Below are positions 1 to 8,351 of a stretch of 32,657 bases of DNA, in pieces. The DNA is from Desulfosporosinus sp. OT (GTDB lineage Bacteria > Bacillota > Desulfitobacteriia > Desulfitobacteriales > Desulfitobacteriaceae), in NCBI RefSeq assembly GCF_000224515.1, contig NZ_AGAF01000068.1, positions 1 to 32,657 on the forward strand, given 5' to 3'. Under the pieces are notes generated by a model that was not told the origin of the DNA, ran no database searches, and saw nothing but the letters and a program-made list of their open reading frames with translations. The translations under genes and the position numbers were made by a program. Each line of letters opens with the position of its first letter. Positions within the stretch are counted from its first letter, which is position 1.

Positions 1-629
1 TGCCCAATCTTAGCGCTATGGGCAACAAGAATAACCACATTAGCTACATTGAGCATAGCTTGTTTAACTTCAGATTCTAACATATTAGCCGTAGACAATC
101 CGCGTTCAATGTTTACCCCTGTGGCACCCAGAAACAACTTGTCGGCATTGAAGCCATGGAAAGCGGCTCGTGTCATTGGGCCGACCAGGGCGAAAGTTCC
201 GCTTCGAACTTCTCCCCCGGTCATCAATAAGGTAATTCCTTCTCGATTACCAAGAACACTGGCAATAGGCAAAGAATTAGTAATCACGTTACATTTTGTG
301 TTCAGAGCTTGCGCAACTGCCAAGGTTGTAGTCCCTGCATCTAAAATAATGGAATCCCCTTCTGAGATCAAAGTTGCCGCCAATTGACCGATTCTTGCCT
401 TTTCCCGTTCAGCCTCTCCCATTTTCATCATTAGTAACGTATCCATGGGTACAGGAGGGTAAATCGCTCGTCCGTGTTCCCGTTGAATTAAACCCAACGC
501 GGCAAGATTCTTGAGATCTCGACGGATTGTCATTTCAGATACTTTAAACCGCTGCGCTAATTCAATTACGGTTAAGTTTCTATGTTCTTGGAGTAAGAAA
601 TGAATCTCATCCTGCCTTTCAGAACTCAC
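1..629 (-). CDS. DeoR-family transcriptional regulator (C-terminus cut by window edge)
   Basis: The reading frame is open from a GTG at 629 to the left edge, giving 209 residues of a family that is usually about 250 long, so roughly the last 40 are missing. The start is preceded by a strong AAAGGAGGGA ribosome binding site. Residues 6-60 form the DeoR winged helix-turn-helix, with the typical 'VSEMTIRRDLKNL' recognition segment. From about residue 75 comes the sugar-phosphate sensor domain, with 'DAGTTTLAVAQAL' and 'VITNSLPIASVL'. Members of this family usually repress sugar operons and release DNA on binding a phosphorylated sugar. The gene lies 20 bp behind pyk, so it is likely the last gene of gap-pyk-deoR. 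That it controls this operon is inference; the effector is unknown. Confidence 0.9.
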   Translation of the reverse strand, partial: MSSERQDEIHFLLQEHRNLTVIELAQRFKVSEMTIRRDLKNLAALGLIQREHGRAIYPPVPMDTLLMMKMGEAEREKARIGQLAATLISEGDSIILDAGTTTLAVAQALNTKCNVITNSLPIASVLGNREGITLLMTGGEVRSGTFALVGPMTRAAFHGFNADKLFLGATGVNIERGLSTANMLESEVKQAMLNVANVVILVAHSAKIG

Positions 630-649
630 GATCTCCCTCCTTTTCTTCT

Positions 650-2383
650 TTAGAGAATACTGACAGAACCCTCATACATCACGCCGCCCAAGGCATCAAC
701 CGTCAATGTTTGACCATTAGTGATCTTAGAAAAGGCCTCGGGCGCACCGACAATCGCTGGAATTCCATATTGCAAAGCGGCAATAGCTGCATGGGATGTC
801 AAACCGCCCTCTTCGACAACTACTGCTCCAGCTCGGGCAATAAGGGGCACAAATCTCGCATCGGTTGCCTCCGCAATCAAAATATCTCCATCATTAAAAA
901 CGTCCTTCTCCGGTAAATGGACCTTGCGTGCGCAACCCGAATAGGACTTTCGGCCAATTCCCATCCCTTTGGCCAAGATATTTCCCATGATTTGGACTTT
1001 AATCATATTCGTAGAACCTACCCTGCCGATTGGGACACCTGCTGTGATGACCACCACATCTCCAGCATGGATATAGCTTTTAGTTAAGGATGTATTCACA
1101 GCAACTGATAACATTTGGTCAGTTCCTGAACTTTCCGGGACTACAAGAGGTTGAATACCCCATTGCAAGGATAATTTCCTTGCTGTCGTAGCAAACGGTG
1201 TTGCGGCTACGATCAAAGCACACGGTCGATACTTGGAGATCATACGCGAAGTCAAACCCGAATGCGTGGGTGTAATAATAGCAGCAGCTTCGAGATCTTT
1301 AGCTATTGTATAGCTTGCAAAGCAGATAGCCTCTGCAACATTACGTTGCGGGTGGCGGTTAGCTTGATTAACCATGGAGGTCTGTTCTGTTCTTTTGGCT
1401 ATTTTATCCATCATGACTACCGCTTCTACTGGAAATAGACCTGCAGCCGTTTCTCCCGACAACATAATGGCATCCGTACCATCCATAATGGCGTTGGCAA
1501 CATCACTGGCTTCTGCTCGGGTAGGCCGAGGTTGGCGGATCATCGAGTCCAACATCTGAGTAGCAACAATGACTGGTTTGCCCAATAAATTGCACTTCCG
1601 AATCATGTCCTTCTGATTGATCGGAACTTCTTCTACCGGAATTTCCACCCCCAGATCTCCACGTGCTACCATCAGTCCATCAGCGACATCCAGGATTGCG
1701 TCTAAGTTTGTCAGCCCTTCTTGGCTTTCAATCTTGGCAATAATGTGCACATCGGCTCCCATTTCTTCAATAACCTTGCGTACAGCCAGAACATCTAAGG
1801 CCTTACGGGTAAAGGAAGCAGCGATAAAATCAATGCCTTGAGAAATACCAAATCGAATATCGTCAATATCTTTTTCTGTGACAGCGGGTAAGTCAATGAG
1901 CGCGCCAGGAACATTAACCCCTTTTTGCGATTTAAGAACTCCACCATTTCTAATGATAGTTCGAATAATTTCGCTGTCCACAGAGATTACTTCTAAATCA
2001 ATTTGACCATCATCGATGAGAATATGGGTACCTAGGCTCACTTGTTTCCATAAATCAGCATACGTGATTCCAACCCGTTGTAGGTCTCCCATTCCCAGAT
2101 TTGTGTCCAAAGTGAATTCAGAACCATTTTCAAGCGTAATGCCTGCTTCGGGAACTATTCCCGTACGTACTTCCGGCCCTTTGGTGTCCAGAAGAATTCC
2201 CAAATGCTTACCAACTTTGGCAGCTTCCTCTTTCAAAACAGCCATTCTACGACCATGTTCCTCATGGGTTCCGTGTGAAAAATTTAAGCGAGCTACATCC
2301 ATACCCGCTGCTAGAAGAGCTTGAACCTTTTCCTTGGACTCACTTGCCGGGCCAATCGTACAGACAATTTTAGTCCTTCTCAT
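650..2383 (-). CDS. pyk: Pyruvate kinase with C-terminal PEP-utilizer swivel domain
   Basis: Converts phosphoenolpyruvate and ADP to pyruvate and ATP, the last step of glycolysis. The 577 residues match the long Bacillus-type enzyme (about 585), not the 470-residue E. coli type. The N-terminus 'MRRTKIVCTIGPAS' and 'ARLNFSHGTHEEH' are family hallmarks. The catalytic barrel carries 'IAKIESQEGL', 'MVARGDLGVEIP' and 'TRAEASDVANAI'. The last 80 or so residues form the extra domain seen in PEP synthase and enzyme I, with the phosphohistidine-type motif 'GGLTSHAAI'. ATG start behind GGGGATG. It lies 21 bp downstream of gap and 20 bp before the DeoR gene, so the three are probably co-transcribed. Confidence 0.97.
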   Translation of the reverse strand: MRRTKIVCTIGPASESKEKVQALLAAGMDVARLNFSHGTHEEHGRRMAVLKEEAAKVGKHLGILLDTKGPEVRTGIVPEAGITLENGSEFTLDTNLGMGDLQRVGITYADLWKQVSLGTHILIDDGQIDLEVISVDSEIIRTIIRNGGVLKSQKGVNVPGALIDLPAVTEKDIDDIRFGISQGIDFIAASFTRKALDVLAVRKVIEEMGADVHIIAKIESQEGLTNLDAILDVADGLMVARGDLGVEIPVEEVPINQKDMIRKCNLLGKPVIVATQMLDSMIRQPRPTRAEASDVANAIMDGTDAIMLSGETAAGLFPVEAVVMMDKIAKRTEQTSMVNQANRHPQRNVAEAICFASYTIAKDLEAAAIITPTHSGLTSRMISKYRPCALIVAATPFATTARKLSLQWGIQPLVVPESSGTDQMLSVAVNTSLTKSYIHAGDVVVITAGVPIGRVGSTNMIKVQIMGNILAKGMGIGRKSYSGCARKVHLPEKDVFNDGDILIAEATDARFVPLIARAGAVVVEEGGLTSHAAIAALQYGIPAIVGAPEAFSKITNGQTLTVDALGGVMYEGSVSIL

Positions 2384-2404
2384 GGTACATCCCCTCTCCT
2401 AAAC

Positions 2405-3415
2405 CTACAATCCTTTCGAAACAATAAGCTTCAGTAAATCCAAAATACGGTTGGAATAGCCCCATTCATTATCGTACCATGCCAAGATTTTAACCATGCG
2501 ATCTCCCATCATCATGGTCGACAAGGCATCAACTATAGAACTGGCAGGGTTACCATTAAAGTCGTGGGAAACTAAGGGTAACTCGCAATACTCAAGAATC
2601 CCTTTTAGTTTACCGTCTGCCGCTTGGCGAAGAGTGGCATTTACTTCTTCTTTTGATGTTGGTTTGGTTAAATTAGCCACAAAATCAACCAATGAAACAT
2701 TCGGTGTTGGAACTCGGACAGCTAATCCATTCATTTTGCCTTCTAATTCAGGTATGACAAGAGTGACCGCTTTAGCTGCACCCGTAGTCGTAGGAATCAT
2801 GGATTGATAAGCGGCTCTTGATCGACGCCAATCTGAATGTTCCAAGTCCAGAATACGTTGGTCATTAGTTACTGAATGAGTCGTTGTCATCATCCCTTGT
2901 TCAATCCCAAAGGCATCAAGTAATACTTTAGCGACAGGAGCAAGACAATTTGTTGTGCAAGAAGCGTTGGAAATAACATGGTGTTTCAGAGGATCATATT
3001 TATCATCGTTAACTCCCATAACAATCGTGATATCTTCATTTTTAGCCGGTGCGGAGATGACAACTTTCTTGGCGCCTGCAGTCAGATGTTGTGCTGCTGC
3101 GTCACGCTTCGTAAAGCGTCCGGTTGACTCGATTACGATATCTACTCCGAGTTTACTCCAAGGTAAATCCAGAGGATTTCTTTCAGCTAGAATTTCAATG
3201 CGTTTGCCATCAATAATCATCGTACGGCCATCAATTTCTACTGAATTAGGGAGAATCCCGTGTACAGAATCGTACTTGAACAAATGCGCTAATAAATCAG
3301 GGCTTCCCAAATCATTGATGGCAACCACTTCAAAGGGAAGGGATTGCGTTAGTGCGGCACGCAGTGTAAGTCGACCAATTCTACCAAAACCATTAATTGC
3401 TACTTTTAAACTCAT
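2405..3415 (-). CDS. gap: Glyceraldehyde-3-phosphate dehydrogenase, NAD-type
   Basis: Oxidises glyceraldehyde-3-phosphate to 1,3-bisphosphoglycerate. I start at the ATG at 3415 (336 residues) because it has GAGGAGG just upstream and gives the standard N-terminus '[16 protein letters not shown]'; an upstream in-frame extension of 15 codons is not needed. The Rossmann motif GFGRIGR is at 9-15, the acidic cofactor residue lies in 'INDLGSP' (Asp35), the catalytic Cys153 in '[12 protein letters not shown]' and the partner His180 in '[10 protein letters not shown]'. At the cofactor-specificity pair the sequence reads Leu191-Glu192, where glycolytic Bacillus enzymes have Leu-Pro and the gluconeogenic NADP-preferring GapB lacks that Leu. 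NAD use is therefore likely, but the Glu is unusual. First gene of the gap-pyk-deoR operon. Confidence 0.96.
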   Translation of the reverse strand: MSLKVAINGFGRIGRLTLRAALTQSLPFEVVAINDLGSPDLLAHLFKYDSVHGILPNSVEIDGRTMIIDGKRIEILAERNPLDLPWSKLGVDIVIESTGRFTKRDAAAQHLTAGAKKVVISAPAKNEDITIVMGVNDDKYDPLKHHVISNASCTTNCLAPVAKVLLDAFGIEQGMMTTTHSVTNDQRILDLEHSDWRRSRAAYQSMIPTTTGAAKAVTLVIPELEGKMNGLAVRVPTPNVSLVDFVANLTKPTSKEEVNATLRQAADGKLKGILEYCELPLVSHDFNGNPASSIVDALSTMMMGDRMVKILAWYDNEWGYSNRILDLLKLIVSKGL

Positions 3416-3445
3416 TTTAGGTAACCTCCTCTTAATAATCCGGCA

Positions 3446-3552
3446 ATTATAACCGGACACACATTAAATAATGCTCATGATAAACATTATTCTGTGCAAA
3501 TAAACAAATTCCTGCTTATAAAATGTTTGCTCACACAAAAATTATAATGTTT
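3446..3552 (-). promoter_or_regulatory. Candidate promoter and operator repeats upstream of gap
   Basis: On the minus strand a TATAAT hexamer lies at 3446-3451, about 30 bases before the gap start; no convincing -35 was found. Farther upstream the heptamer AATGTTT or its complement occurs three times (3482-3488, 3522-3528, 3546-3552), the last two 24 bp apart in the same orientation. Such spaced repeats are what a DeoR- or SorC-type glycolytic repressor would bind. The assignment is inference. Confidence 0.35.
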
Positions 3553-3580
3553 GTCCGTTTTATAGTTCCCGATAAAGAAG

Positions 3581-3613
3581 AAAAACTTGCAAAGGATTGC
3601 TTTGCAAGTTTTA
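3581..3613 (-). terminator. Rho-independent terminator of the hbd-crt-bcd-thl operon
   Basis: A perfect 11-bp stem (3584-3594 with 3600-3610) has a 5-base loop and, read on the minus strand, is followed by TTTTTCTTCTT. It lies about 85 bp after the thiolase stop codon and before the gap promoter region, so it separates the two operons. Confidence 0.85.
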
Positions 3614-3696
3614 GATCAGATCAATTATTATATTGTGAGCTACCCTTTAAATTTTAACTGTTTCAAAAGTGATCAGGCCTCTCAATAATTATAAAT

Positions 3697-4875
3697 TTAA
3701 CGTTCTACAATCAGTGCAATACCCTGTCCGCCGCCAATACATAGCGTAGCCAACCCGCGATGGGCATTCCTGCGTTTCATTTCGTGGAGCAAGGTCACCA
3801 GAATACGTGTTCCAGAAGCTCCAACGGGATGACCAATGGCAATTGCTCCACCATTCACATTCGTTTTCTCCATATTAAGTTGCAATTCTTTAGCAACCCT
3901 TAATGTTTGTGAAGCAAATGCTTCGTTAGCTTCCACGAGATCGATATCTTCAATTTTAAGACCAGCTTTCTCTAAGGCTTTACGGCTAGCAGGGATAGGG
4001 CCAGTGCCCATAATTCGTGGATCTACGCCAGCTGAAGCCCATGAAGTAATGGTTGCAAGAGGAGTTAGTCCTAGTTCTACAGCTTTCTCTTTCGCCATGA
4101 CGACGACGGCAGCAGCTCCGTCATTAATTCCTGAAGCATTGGCGGCAGTGACTGTTCCATCCTTTTTAAATGCACCTTTTAGTTTAGCAAGGCCTTCATA
4201 AGTTGCGCCAAAACGTGGAAATTCGTCCTGGGAGAAAACGATTGGGTCGCCTTTGCGTTGGGGGATGGAAACTGGTACGATTTCCTCATCATACTTACCA
4301 GCTTTGATAGCCGCTTCCGCACGATTTTGACTGGACACTGCATACTTATCTTGTTCTTCGCGAGATATGCCAAACTGCTCGGCAATATTTTCAGCGGTTA
4401 TACCCATATGAATGTTGTCGAAGGCATCCGTTAAAGCATCGTTAATCATGGAATCGACAAGAACTCCATTACCCATTTTATAACCGGTACGTGCTTTAGG
4501 AAGAAGATGAGGGGCTAAGGACATACTTTCCATCCCACCCGCTACAACAATGTCAGCGTCCCCAGCGATGATGGCTTGAGCTGCACAGACGACAGATTTG
4601 ATACCGGACCCGCATACTTTATTAACCGTCCAGGAAGGAACTTCCTGAGGAATACCGGCTTTGATTGCCGCTTGACGAGCGGAATTCTGCCCTAAGCCAG
4701 CTTGGATTACGTTGCCTAATATAACTTCATCCACCTGATCTGGGGTAATACCTGCTCTGAGCATAGCTTCTTTAATGGCAATTGCACCTAACTCAGCTGC
4801 TGACATTTGCCCTAATGTACCACAAAAGGTACCAACTGGGGTACGTACTGCACTTACTATAACAACGTCTCTCAT
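3697..4875 (-). CDS. thl: Acetyl-CoA C-acetyltransferase (thiolase)
   Basis: Condenses two acetyl-CoA to acetoacetyl-CoA, or the reverse in fatty-acid or butyrate breakdown. I use the ATG at 4875 (392 residues, the usual length), preceded by AAGGA at a normal distance; the ATG four codons upstream overlaps that ribosome binding site. The nucleophile Cys88 lies in '[10 protein letters not shown]'. The C-terminal pair is His349 in '[10 protein letters not shown]' and Cys379 in 'LCIGGGQG'. It is the last gene of the hbd-crt-bcd-thl cluster, 176 bp after bcd, with a possible processing hairpin in between and a clear terminator behind it. Confidence 0.95.
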   Translation of the reverse strand: MRDVVIVSAVRTPVGTFCGTLGQMSAAELGAIAIKEAMLRAGITPDQVDEVILGNVIQAGLGQNSARQAAIKAGIPQEVPSWTVNKVCGSGIKSVVCAAQAIIAGDADIVVAGGMESMSLAPHLLPKARTGYKMGNGVLVDSMINDALTDAFDNIHMGITAENIAEQFGISREEQDKYAVSSQNRAEAAIKAGKYDEEIVPVSIPQRKGDPIVFSQDEFPRFGATYEGLAKLKGAFKKDGTVTAANASGINDGAAAVVVMAKEKAVELGLTPLATITSWASAGVDPRIMGTGPIPASRKALEKAGLKIEDIDLVEANEAFASQTLRVAKELQLNMEKTNVNGGAIAIGHPVGASGTRILVTLLHEMKRRNAHRGLATLCIGGGQGIALIVER

Positions 4876-4981
4876 TTTTGAACACATCCTTCAAAAGTTA
4901 TTTCTGCTATTCAATTATTCAATGACTATTGGAGGATACCATCTCCTTAGTCTGGGGTAAAGGGTCAATGAGGGGACCTAT

Positions 4982-5014
4982 TTAGCAAAGCGCCTTGGAA
5001 AGGCGCTTCGCTAA
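4982..5014 (-). repeat. Intergenic hairpin between bcd and thl
   Basis: An inverted repeat of about 15 bp with one mismatch and a 3-base loop; its core is AAGCGCCTT paired with AAGGCGCTT. No T-run follows on the minus strand, so it is more likely an RNA processing or stabilising stem, or a leaky attenuator, than a full terminator. It lies inside the operon. Confidence 0.6.
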
Positions 5015-5051
5015 GAGGTAACTATCTATATTAATTTGCTGGTGCACTGAG

Positions 5052-6194
5052 TTATTTAAGGATGTGGGCCGCGATAACTACGCGTTGGATCTCATTAGTT
5101 CCTTCATAAATTTGGGTAATCTTGGCGTCACGCATCATCCGTTCAACCGGATACTCACGGGTATATCCATAACCACCGAAGAGTTGAACTGCCATAGTGG
5201 TTACATCCATCGCAGTGTCGGAAGCAAAACATTTAGCCATAGCAGAGAATTTACTAACCGGTTGAGTATGCTGCGAGGCAATAAAAGCTGATTGATAAAC
5301 GAGGAGACGGGCTGCTTCAATTTGCATAGCCATATCAGCTAATTTAAATTGAGTGTTTTGGAGCGTAGAAATGGGTTTTCCGAACTGTTCTCTTTCTTTA
5401 GTATAATTAAGAGCTGCTTCATAAGCGCCTTGGGCAATACCTAAAGCTTGAGAAGCGATACCGATACGGCCATAATCAAGTGTTTGCATAGCGACTTTAA
5501 AGCCTTGTCCTTCTTTACCAAGCAAGTTTTCAGCGGGAATTCTGCAATCTTCGAATACTAATTCATAAGTGGCTGAAGACTTAATCCCCATTTTTTTCTC
5601 TTTTTTACCGAAGGAGAAACCCGGTGTTCCTTTTTCTAGAATAAATGCAGCAATTCCTTTATTACCTTTGCTCTTATCCATTTGAGCTGTAACCACATAG
5701 ATATCAGCATAGTATCCGTTGGTGATAAAAATTTTGCTGCCGTTTAAGATGTAGGAATCTCCATCCTTAACAGCTGTTGTTCTTGTTCCTGAAGCATCGG
5801 ATCCAGCCATGGGTTCTGTCAAGCCAAAAGCTCCAAGTTTTTCACCGGTTGCTAAGGGGGTTAAGAATTTTTTCTTTTGCTCTTCAGTACCAAACATGTT
5901 GATAGGGTTAGCACCTAAACTGGAATGAGCGGAAATGGTTACTCCCATGGAAGCATCGACACGGGAAAGTTCTTCGACAGCGATAGCATAGGAAATATAG
6001 TCTGCACCAATACCGCCGTATTCTTCAGGGAATGTGATTCCAGCTAAGCCGAGGTCAGCCGCTTGTCTGTAAAGATCCATAGAAAATTCTTCATTCTCGT
6101 CACGCTCTTCTAAGCCTGGTTTGCACTCTTTCTCAGCAAAATCGCGAACCATTTTACGCATCATTTTATGTTCTTCAGTTAATTCGAAATTCAT
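5052..6194 (-). CDS. bcd: Short-chain (butyryl-CoA type) acyl-CoA dehydrogenase
   Basis: FAD enzyme that interconverts butyryl-CoA and crotonyl-CoA; 380 residues, the typical length. Seen are the N-terminal helical domain '[20 protein letters not shown]', the FAD/substrate signature '[20 protein letters not shown]', the middle domain, and the C-terminal motif '[20 protein letters not shown]'. The catalytic base is probably Glu364 in '[11 protein letters not shown]'. ATG start with AAGGA about ten bases upstream. No etfBA genes for the electron-transfer flavoprotein are in this cluster, unlike the classical clostridial bcs operon, so the electron partner is encoded elsewhere. The butyryl-CoA preference is inferred from the neighbours. 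Confidence 0.92.
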   Translation of the reverse strand: MNFELTEEHKMMRKMVRDFAEKECKPGLEERDENEEFSMDLYRQAADLGLAGITFPEEYGGIGADYISYAIAVEELSRVDASMGVTISAHSSLGANPINMFGTEEQKKKFLTPLATGEKLGAFGLTEPMAGSDASGTRTTAVKDGDSYILNGSKIFITNGYYADIYVVTAQMDKSKGNKGIAAFILEKGTPGFSFGKKEKKMGIKSSATYELVFEDCRIPAENLLGKEGQGFKVAMQTLDYGRIGIASQALGIAQGAYEAALNYTKEREQFGKPISTLQNTQFKLADMAMQIEAARLLVYQSAFIASQHTQPVSKFSAMAKCFASDTAMDVTTMAVQLFGGYGYTREYPVERMMRDAKITQIYEGTNEIQRVVIAAHILK

Positions 6195-6259
6195 TAATAA
6201 TCAATCCTTTCAACTCTACAATTTAATTTTTTTAGATTAATTAATTTAACATTAAGATC

Positions 6260-7042
6260 TTATTTACCTTGGAATGCTGGTTTGCGTTTTTCCACAAAGG
6301 CCGTGCAACCCTCGGTTTGATCCTGGGTACTAAAGGTTAAACCAAAAGCATCTGCTTCAAAGGCTTGGGCACTATCCAAATCCATATTAACGCCCCGCTG
6401 AATGGCACTTTTACTGAGCTGAACAGCTGCAGGTGCTCTTCCTGCAATTCTCTTCGCCAACTTTTGAGCTTCTTCCATAAGTGTGTCTACAGGATAGACA
6501 TGGTTAACTAACCCAATCCGATAAGCTTCTTGAACATCAATGATATCGCCTGTAAAAAGCAACTCACTGGCTAATCCTGTACCGACTAGACGAGGTAAAC
6601 GCTGGGTTCCTCCAAATCCGGCAGTTAGTCCAAGTGTCACTTCAGGCTGACCAAACTTTGCATTTTCACCCGCTATACGAATATCGCAAGCCATTGCTAA
6701 TTCGCACCCGCCGCCTAAGGCAAAGCCATTGATTGCCGCGATCACTGGTTGAGGCAATAGTTCAAGTTTGCGGAAGGTTGCCTGACCCAATTGAGCAAAT
6801 TGCCGACCTTCCAAAGCATTGAAGTCCTTCATCTGAGAAATGTCTGCTCCTGCGACAAAGGCCTTTTCTCCGCTTCCTGTAAGGATTACTGCTTTGACAC
6901 TGGAATCCCTCCCCAGCTCATCGAGCACGGTGGACAGTTCCGCCAATGTGTCACTGTTTAGGGCGTTTAAGGCTTTGGGACGATTGATGGTCAGAACGGC
7001 GACAGCACCGTTCTTTTCTAATAAAAGATTGGTATATTCCAC
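6260..7042 (-). CDS. crt: Enoyl-CoA hydratase (crotonase)
   Basis: Hydrates crotonyl-CoA to 3-hydroxybutyryl-CoA, or the reverse. 260 residues, the full crotonase length. The oxyanion-hole segments are 'FVAGADISQM' (about 62-71) and 'ALGGGCELAMACDI' (108-121). The two catalytic glutamates are Glu114 in the latter and Glu134 in 'FGQPEVTLGL'. GTG start behind GAGGAGGAG. It sits between hbd (88 bp upstream) and bcd (65 bp downstream) in one transcription unit. Confidence 0.94.
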   Translation of the reverse strand: MEYTNLLLEKNGAVAVLTINRPKALNALNSDTLAELSTVLDELGRDSSVKAVILTGSGEKAFVAGADISQMKDFNALEGRQFAQLGQATFRKLELLPQPVIAAINGFALGGGCELAMACDIRIAGENAKFGQPEVTLGLTAGFGGTQRLPRLVGTGLASELLFTGDIIDVQEAYRIGLVNHVYPVDTLMEEAQKLAKRIAGRAPAAVQLSKSAIQRGVNMDLDSAQAFEADAFGLTFSTQDQTEGCTAFVEKRKPAFQGK

Positions 7043-7130
7043 GCTGTCTCCTCCTCTATTTCACAATCCCTTTCATAAGAACGTCTTATTTTCATCTCCG
7101 AAAGAGAGGGAAACCAAATTGTTACTTTCT

Positions 7131-7979
7131 TTACTTAGCGTAATTATAGAAACCTCGGCCAGATTTACGTCCCAGCCAACCTGCTTTAACATATTTGCGC
7201 AGTAATGGGCAAGGGCGATATTTATCTCCTAAGCCTTCATGGAGAACTTCCATAATTGAGAGAACTGTATCTAGACCAATTAAATCACCTAAGGCCAGAG
7301 GTCCCATCGGATGATTGCATCCTAATTTCATAGCATTATCAACAGCTTCAGGTGTTGTGGCAACTCCCTCAGCTAAAGTGTAAACCGCTTCGTTGATCAT
7401 GGGGATTAAGACCCGGTTCACCACAAATCCAGGGTTGTCGTTGACTTCCACCGGTGTTTTGTCTAATTTGACACTGAGCTCTTCGATCGCTTTATACACT
7501 TCGTCACTGGTGGCTAAACCTCTGATAATTTCAACGAGCTTCATTACTGGTACAGGATTAAAGAAGTGCATCCCAATGACTTTGTCCGGCCGTTTAGTAA
7601 ACGCGCCAATTTCAGTAATCGGCAAGGATGATGTATTCGTGGCGAGAATCGTATGTTCTGGGCAAATTACATCAAGTTGCGAGAAAACTTGAGACTTAAT
7701 CGCTATATTTTCCACAGCAGCTTCAATGACCAAGTCAGCCGATGCAGCATCTTGTAAGGAGGTTGATTTGGTAATACGTCCTAAAATGAGTTCTTTGTCC
7801 TCCGCCTTAAGCTTACCTTTTTCGACACTACGGCTGAGGTTCTTATCAATGATGCCAAAACCCCGATTTACAAATTCATCTTTAATGTCATTTAAAATGA
7901 CAGAGTAGCCCGCTTGAGCAGCAACTTGAGCGATTCCTCCGCCCATTTGTCCAGCTCCAATGACCATGATTGTCTTCAC
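7131..7979 (-). CDS. hbd: 3-hydroxybutyryl-CoA dehydrogenase
   Basis: Oxidises 3-hydroxybutyryl-CoA to acetoacetyl-CoA with NAD(P), or the reverse. 282 residues, the standard short form. The dinucleotide-binding loop '[11 protein letters not shown]' begins at residue 8, the catalytic His138 is in '[15 protein letters not shown]', and the conserved Asn188 in '[11 protein letters not shown]'. The start is GTG at 7979, seven bases after GGAGG; an ATG four codons in would remove part of the first beta strand. First gene of the operon, about 60 bases downstream of the predicted sigma-54 transcription start. Confidence 0.95.
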   Translation of the reverse strand: MKTIMVIGAGQMGGGIAQVAAQAGYSVILNDIKDEFVNRGFGIIDKNLSRSVEKGKLKAEDKELILGRITKSTSLQDAASADLVIEAAVENIAIKSQVFSQLDVICPEHTILATNTSSLPITEIGAFTKRPDKVIGMHFFNPVPVMKLVEIIRGLATSDEVYKAIEELSVKLDKTPVEVNDNPGFVVNRVLIPMINEAVYTLAEGVATTPEAVDNAMKLGCNHPMGPLALGDLIGLDTVLSIMEVLHEGLGDKYRPCPLLRKYVKAGWLGRKSGRGFYNYAK

Positions 7980-8032
7980 GCTTACTCCTCCTTATTTTTA
8001 TTACGAGTTACAGGTTAAATCAGTAGTTTCGT

Positions 8033-8084
8033 AATCTAATGAATTTATAATGCAATTCCCGTGCCAATGACTATTCATTAGATT
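8033..8084. repeat. 12-bp inverted repeat enclosing the sigma-54 promoter
   Basis: AATCTAATGAAT at 8033-8044 and its exact reverse complement at 8073-8084 flank the -24/-12 promoter, leaving 28 bp between them. The left arm covers the expected transcription start. It could be an operator for a repressor or a cruciform or DNA-bending element; its function is unknown. Confidence 0.7.
8051..8066 (-). promoter_or_regulatory. Sigma-54 (-24/-12) promoter of hbd-crt-bcd-thl
   Basis: Read on the minus strand the bases are TGGCACG, four bases, TTGCA, an exact match to the sigma-54 consensus with invariant GG and GC at the correct spacing. Transcription should start near 8040. A sigma-54 activator is encoded immediately upstream. 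Confidence 0.9.
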
Positions 8085-8164
8085 CAAAATTTTCAACTTT
8101 CACTTATACCAAGGGATATGGCTCTTTTCGCGCACCAATCAATAAAATGCCGAACTGTTTTAAA

Positions 8165-8182
8165 TGTTCACATTTGTTTACA
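8165..8182. promoter_or_regulatory. Direct repeats, possible regulator site
   Basis: TGTTCACA (8165-8172) and TGTTTACA (8175-8182) repeat at 10 bp, one helical turn, about 100 bp upstream of the sigma-54 promoter. This is the usual distance for an upstream activator site. Which protein binds is not known. Confidence 0.3.
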
Positions 8183-8225
8183 CTTTTTAGTCATTAGTAC
8201 TCGCAATCCGCTTCAGGGTCCCGAC

Positions 8226-8283
8226 ATCAAGAAACGTGTCAACGAATGGAGACATGCTTCCATCGGTTGACACGTTTCTTGAT
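8226..8283. repeat. 25-bp inverted repeat: upstream activator site or 3' hairpin
   Basis: The arms at 8226-8250 and 8259-8283 pair with two mismatches around an 8-base spacer; the core arm is AAGAAACGTGTCAAC. It begins about 70 bp after the stop of the sigma-54 activator gene and lies some 160-230 bp upstream of the -24/-12 promoter. No T-run follows, so a standard terminator is unlikely. Long dyads at this distance are typical enhancer sites for sigma-54 activators, but it could also be a 3' stem of the activator mRNA. Confidence 0.55.
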
Positions 8284-8351
8284 CGTAATCAGTTTTTAAC
8301 CTTTATATCGACAAAAAATTATTAGGTATTTTGTCTAATATTGAAGATTGT

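Noticed and set aside
2955-3452. A 165-codon plus-strand open frame opposite gap
   Set aside because: It is antisense to a clear gap gene, has no recognisable domain, and reflects codon bias of the real frame; the same holds for the other long antisense frames across pyk, thl and the pst genes.
8162-8183. A Rex redox-repressor site upstream of hbd
   Set aside because: The sequence is a direct repeat TGTTCACA/TGTTTACA and not the inverted TTGTGAA-type dyad that Rex needs.
8226-8283. A standard terminator for the sigma-54 activator gene
   Set aside because: The stem is strong but no T-run follows on the minus strand; an enhancer site fits equally well or better.
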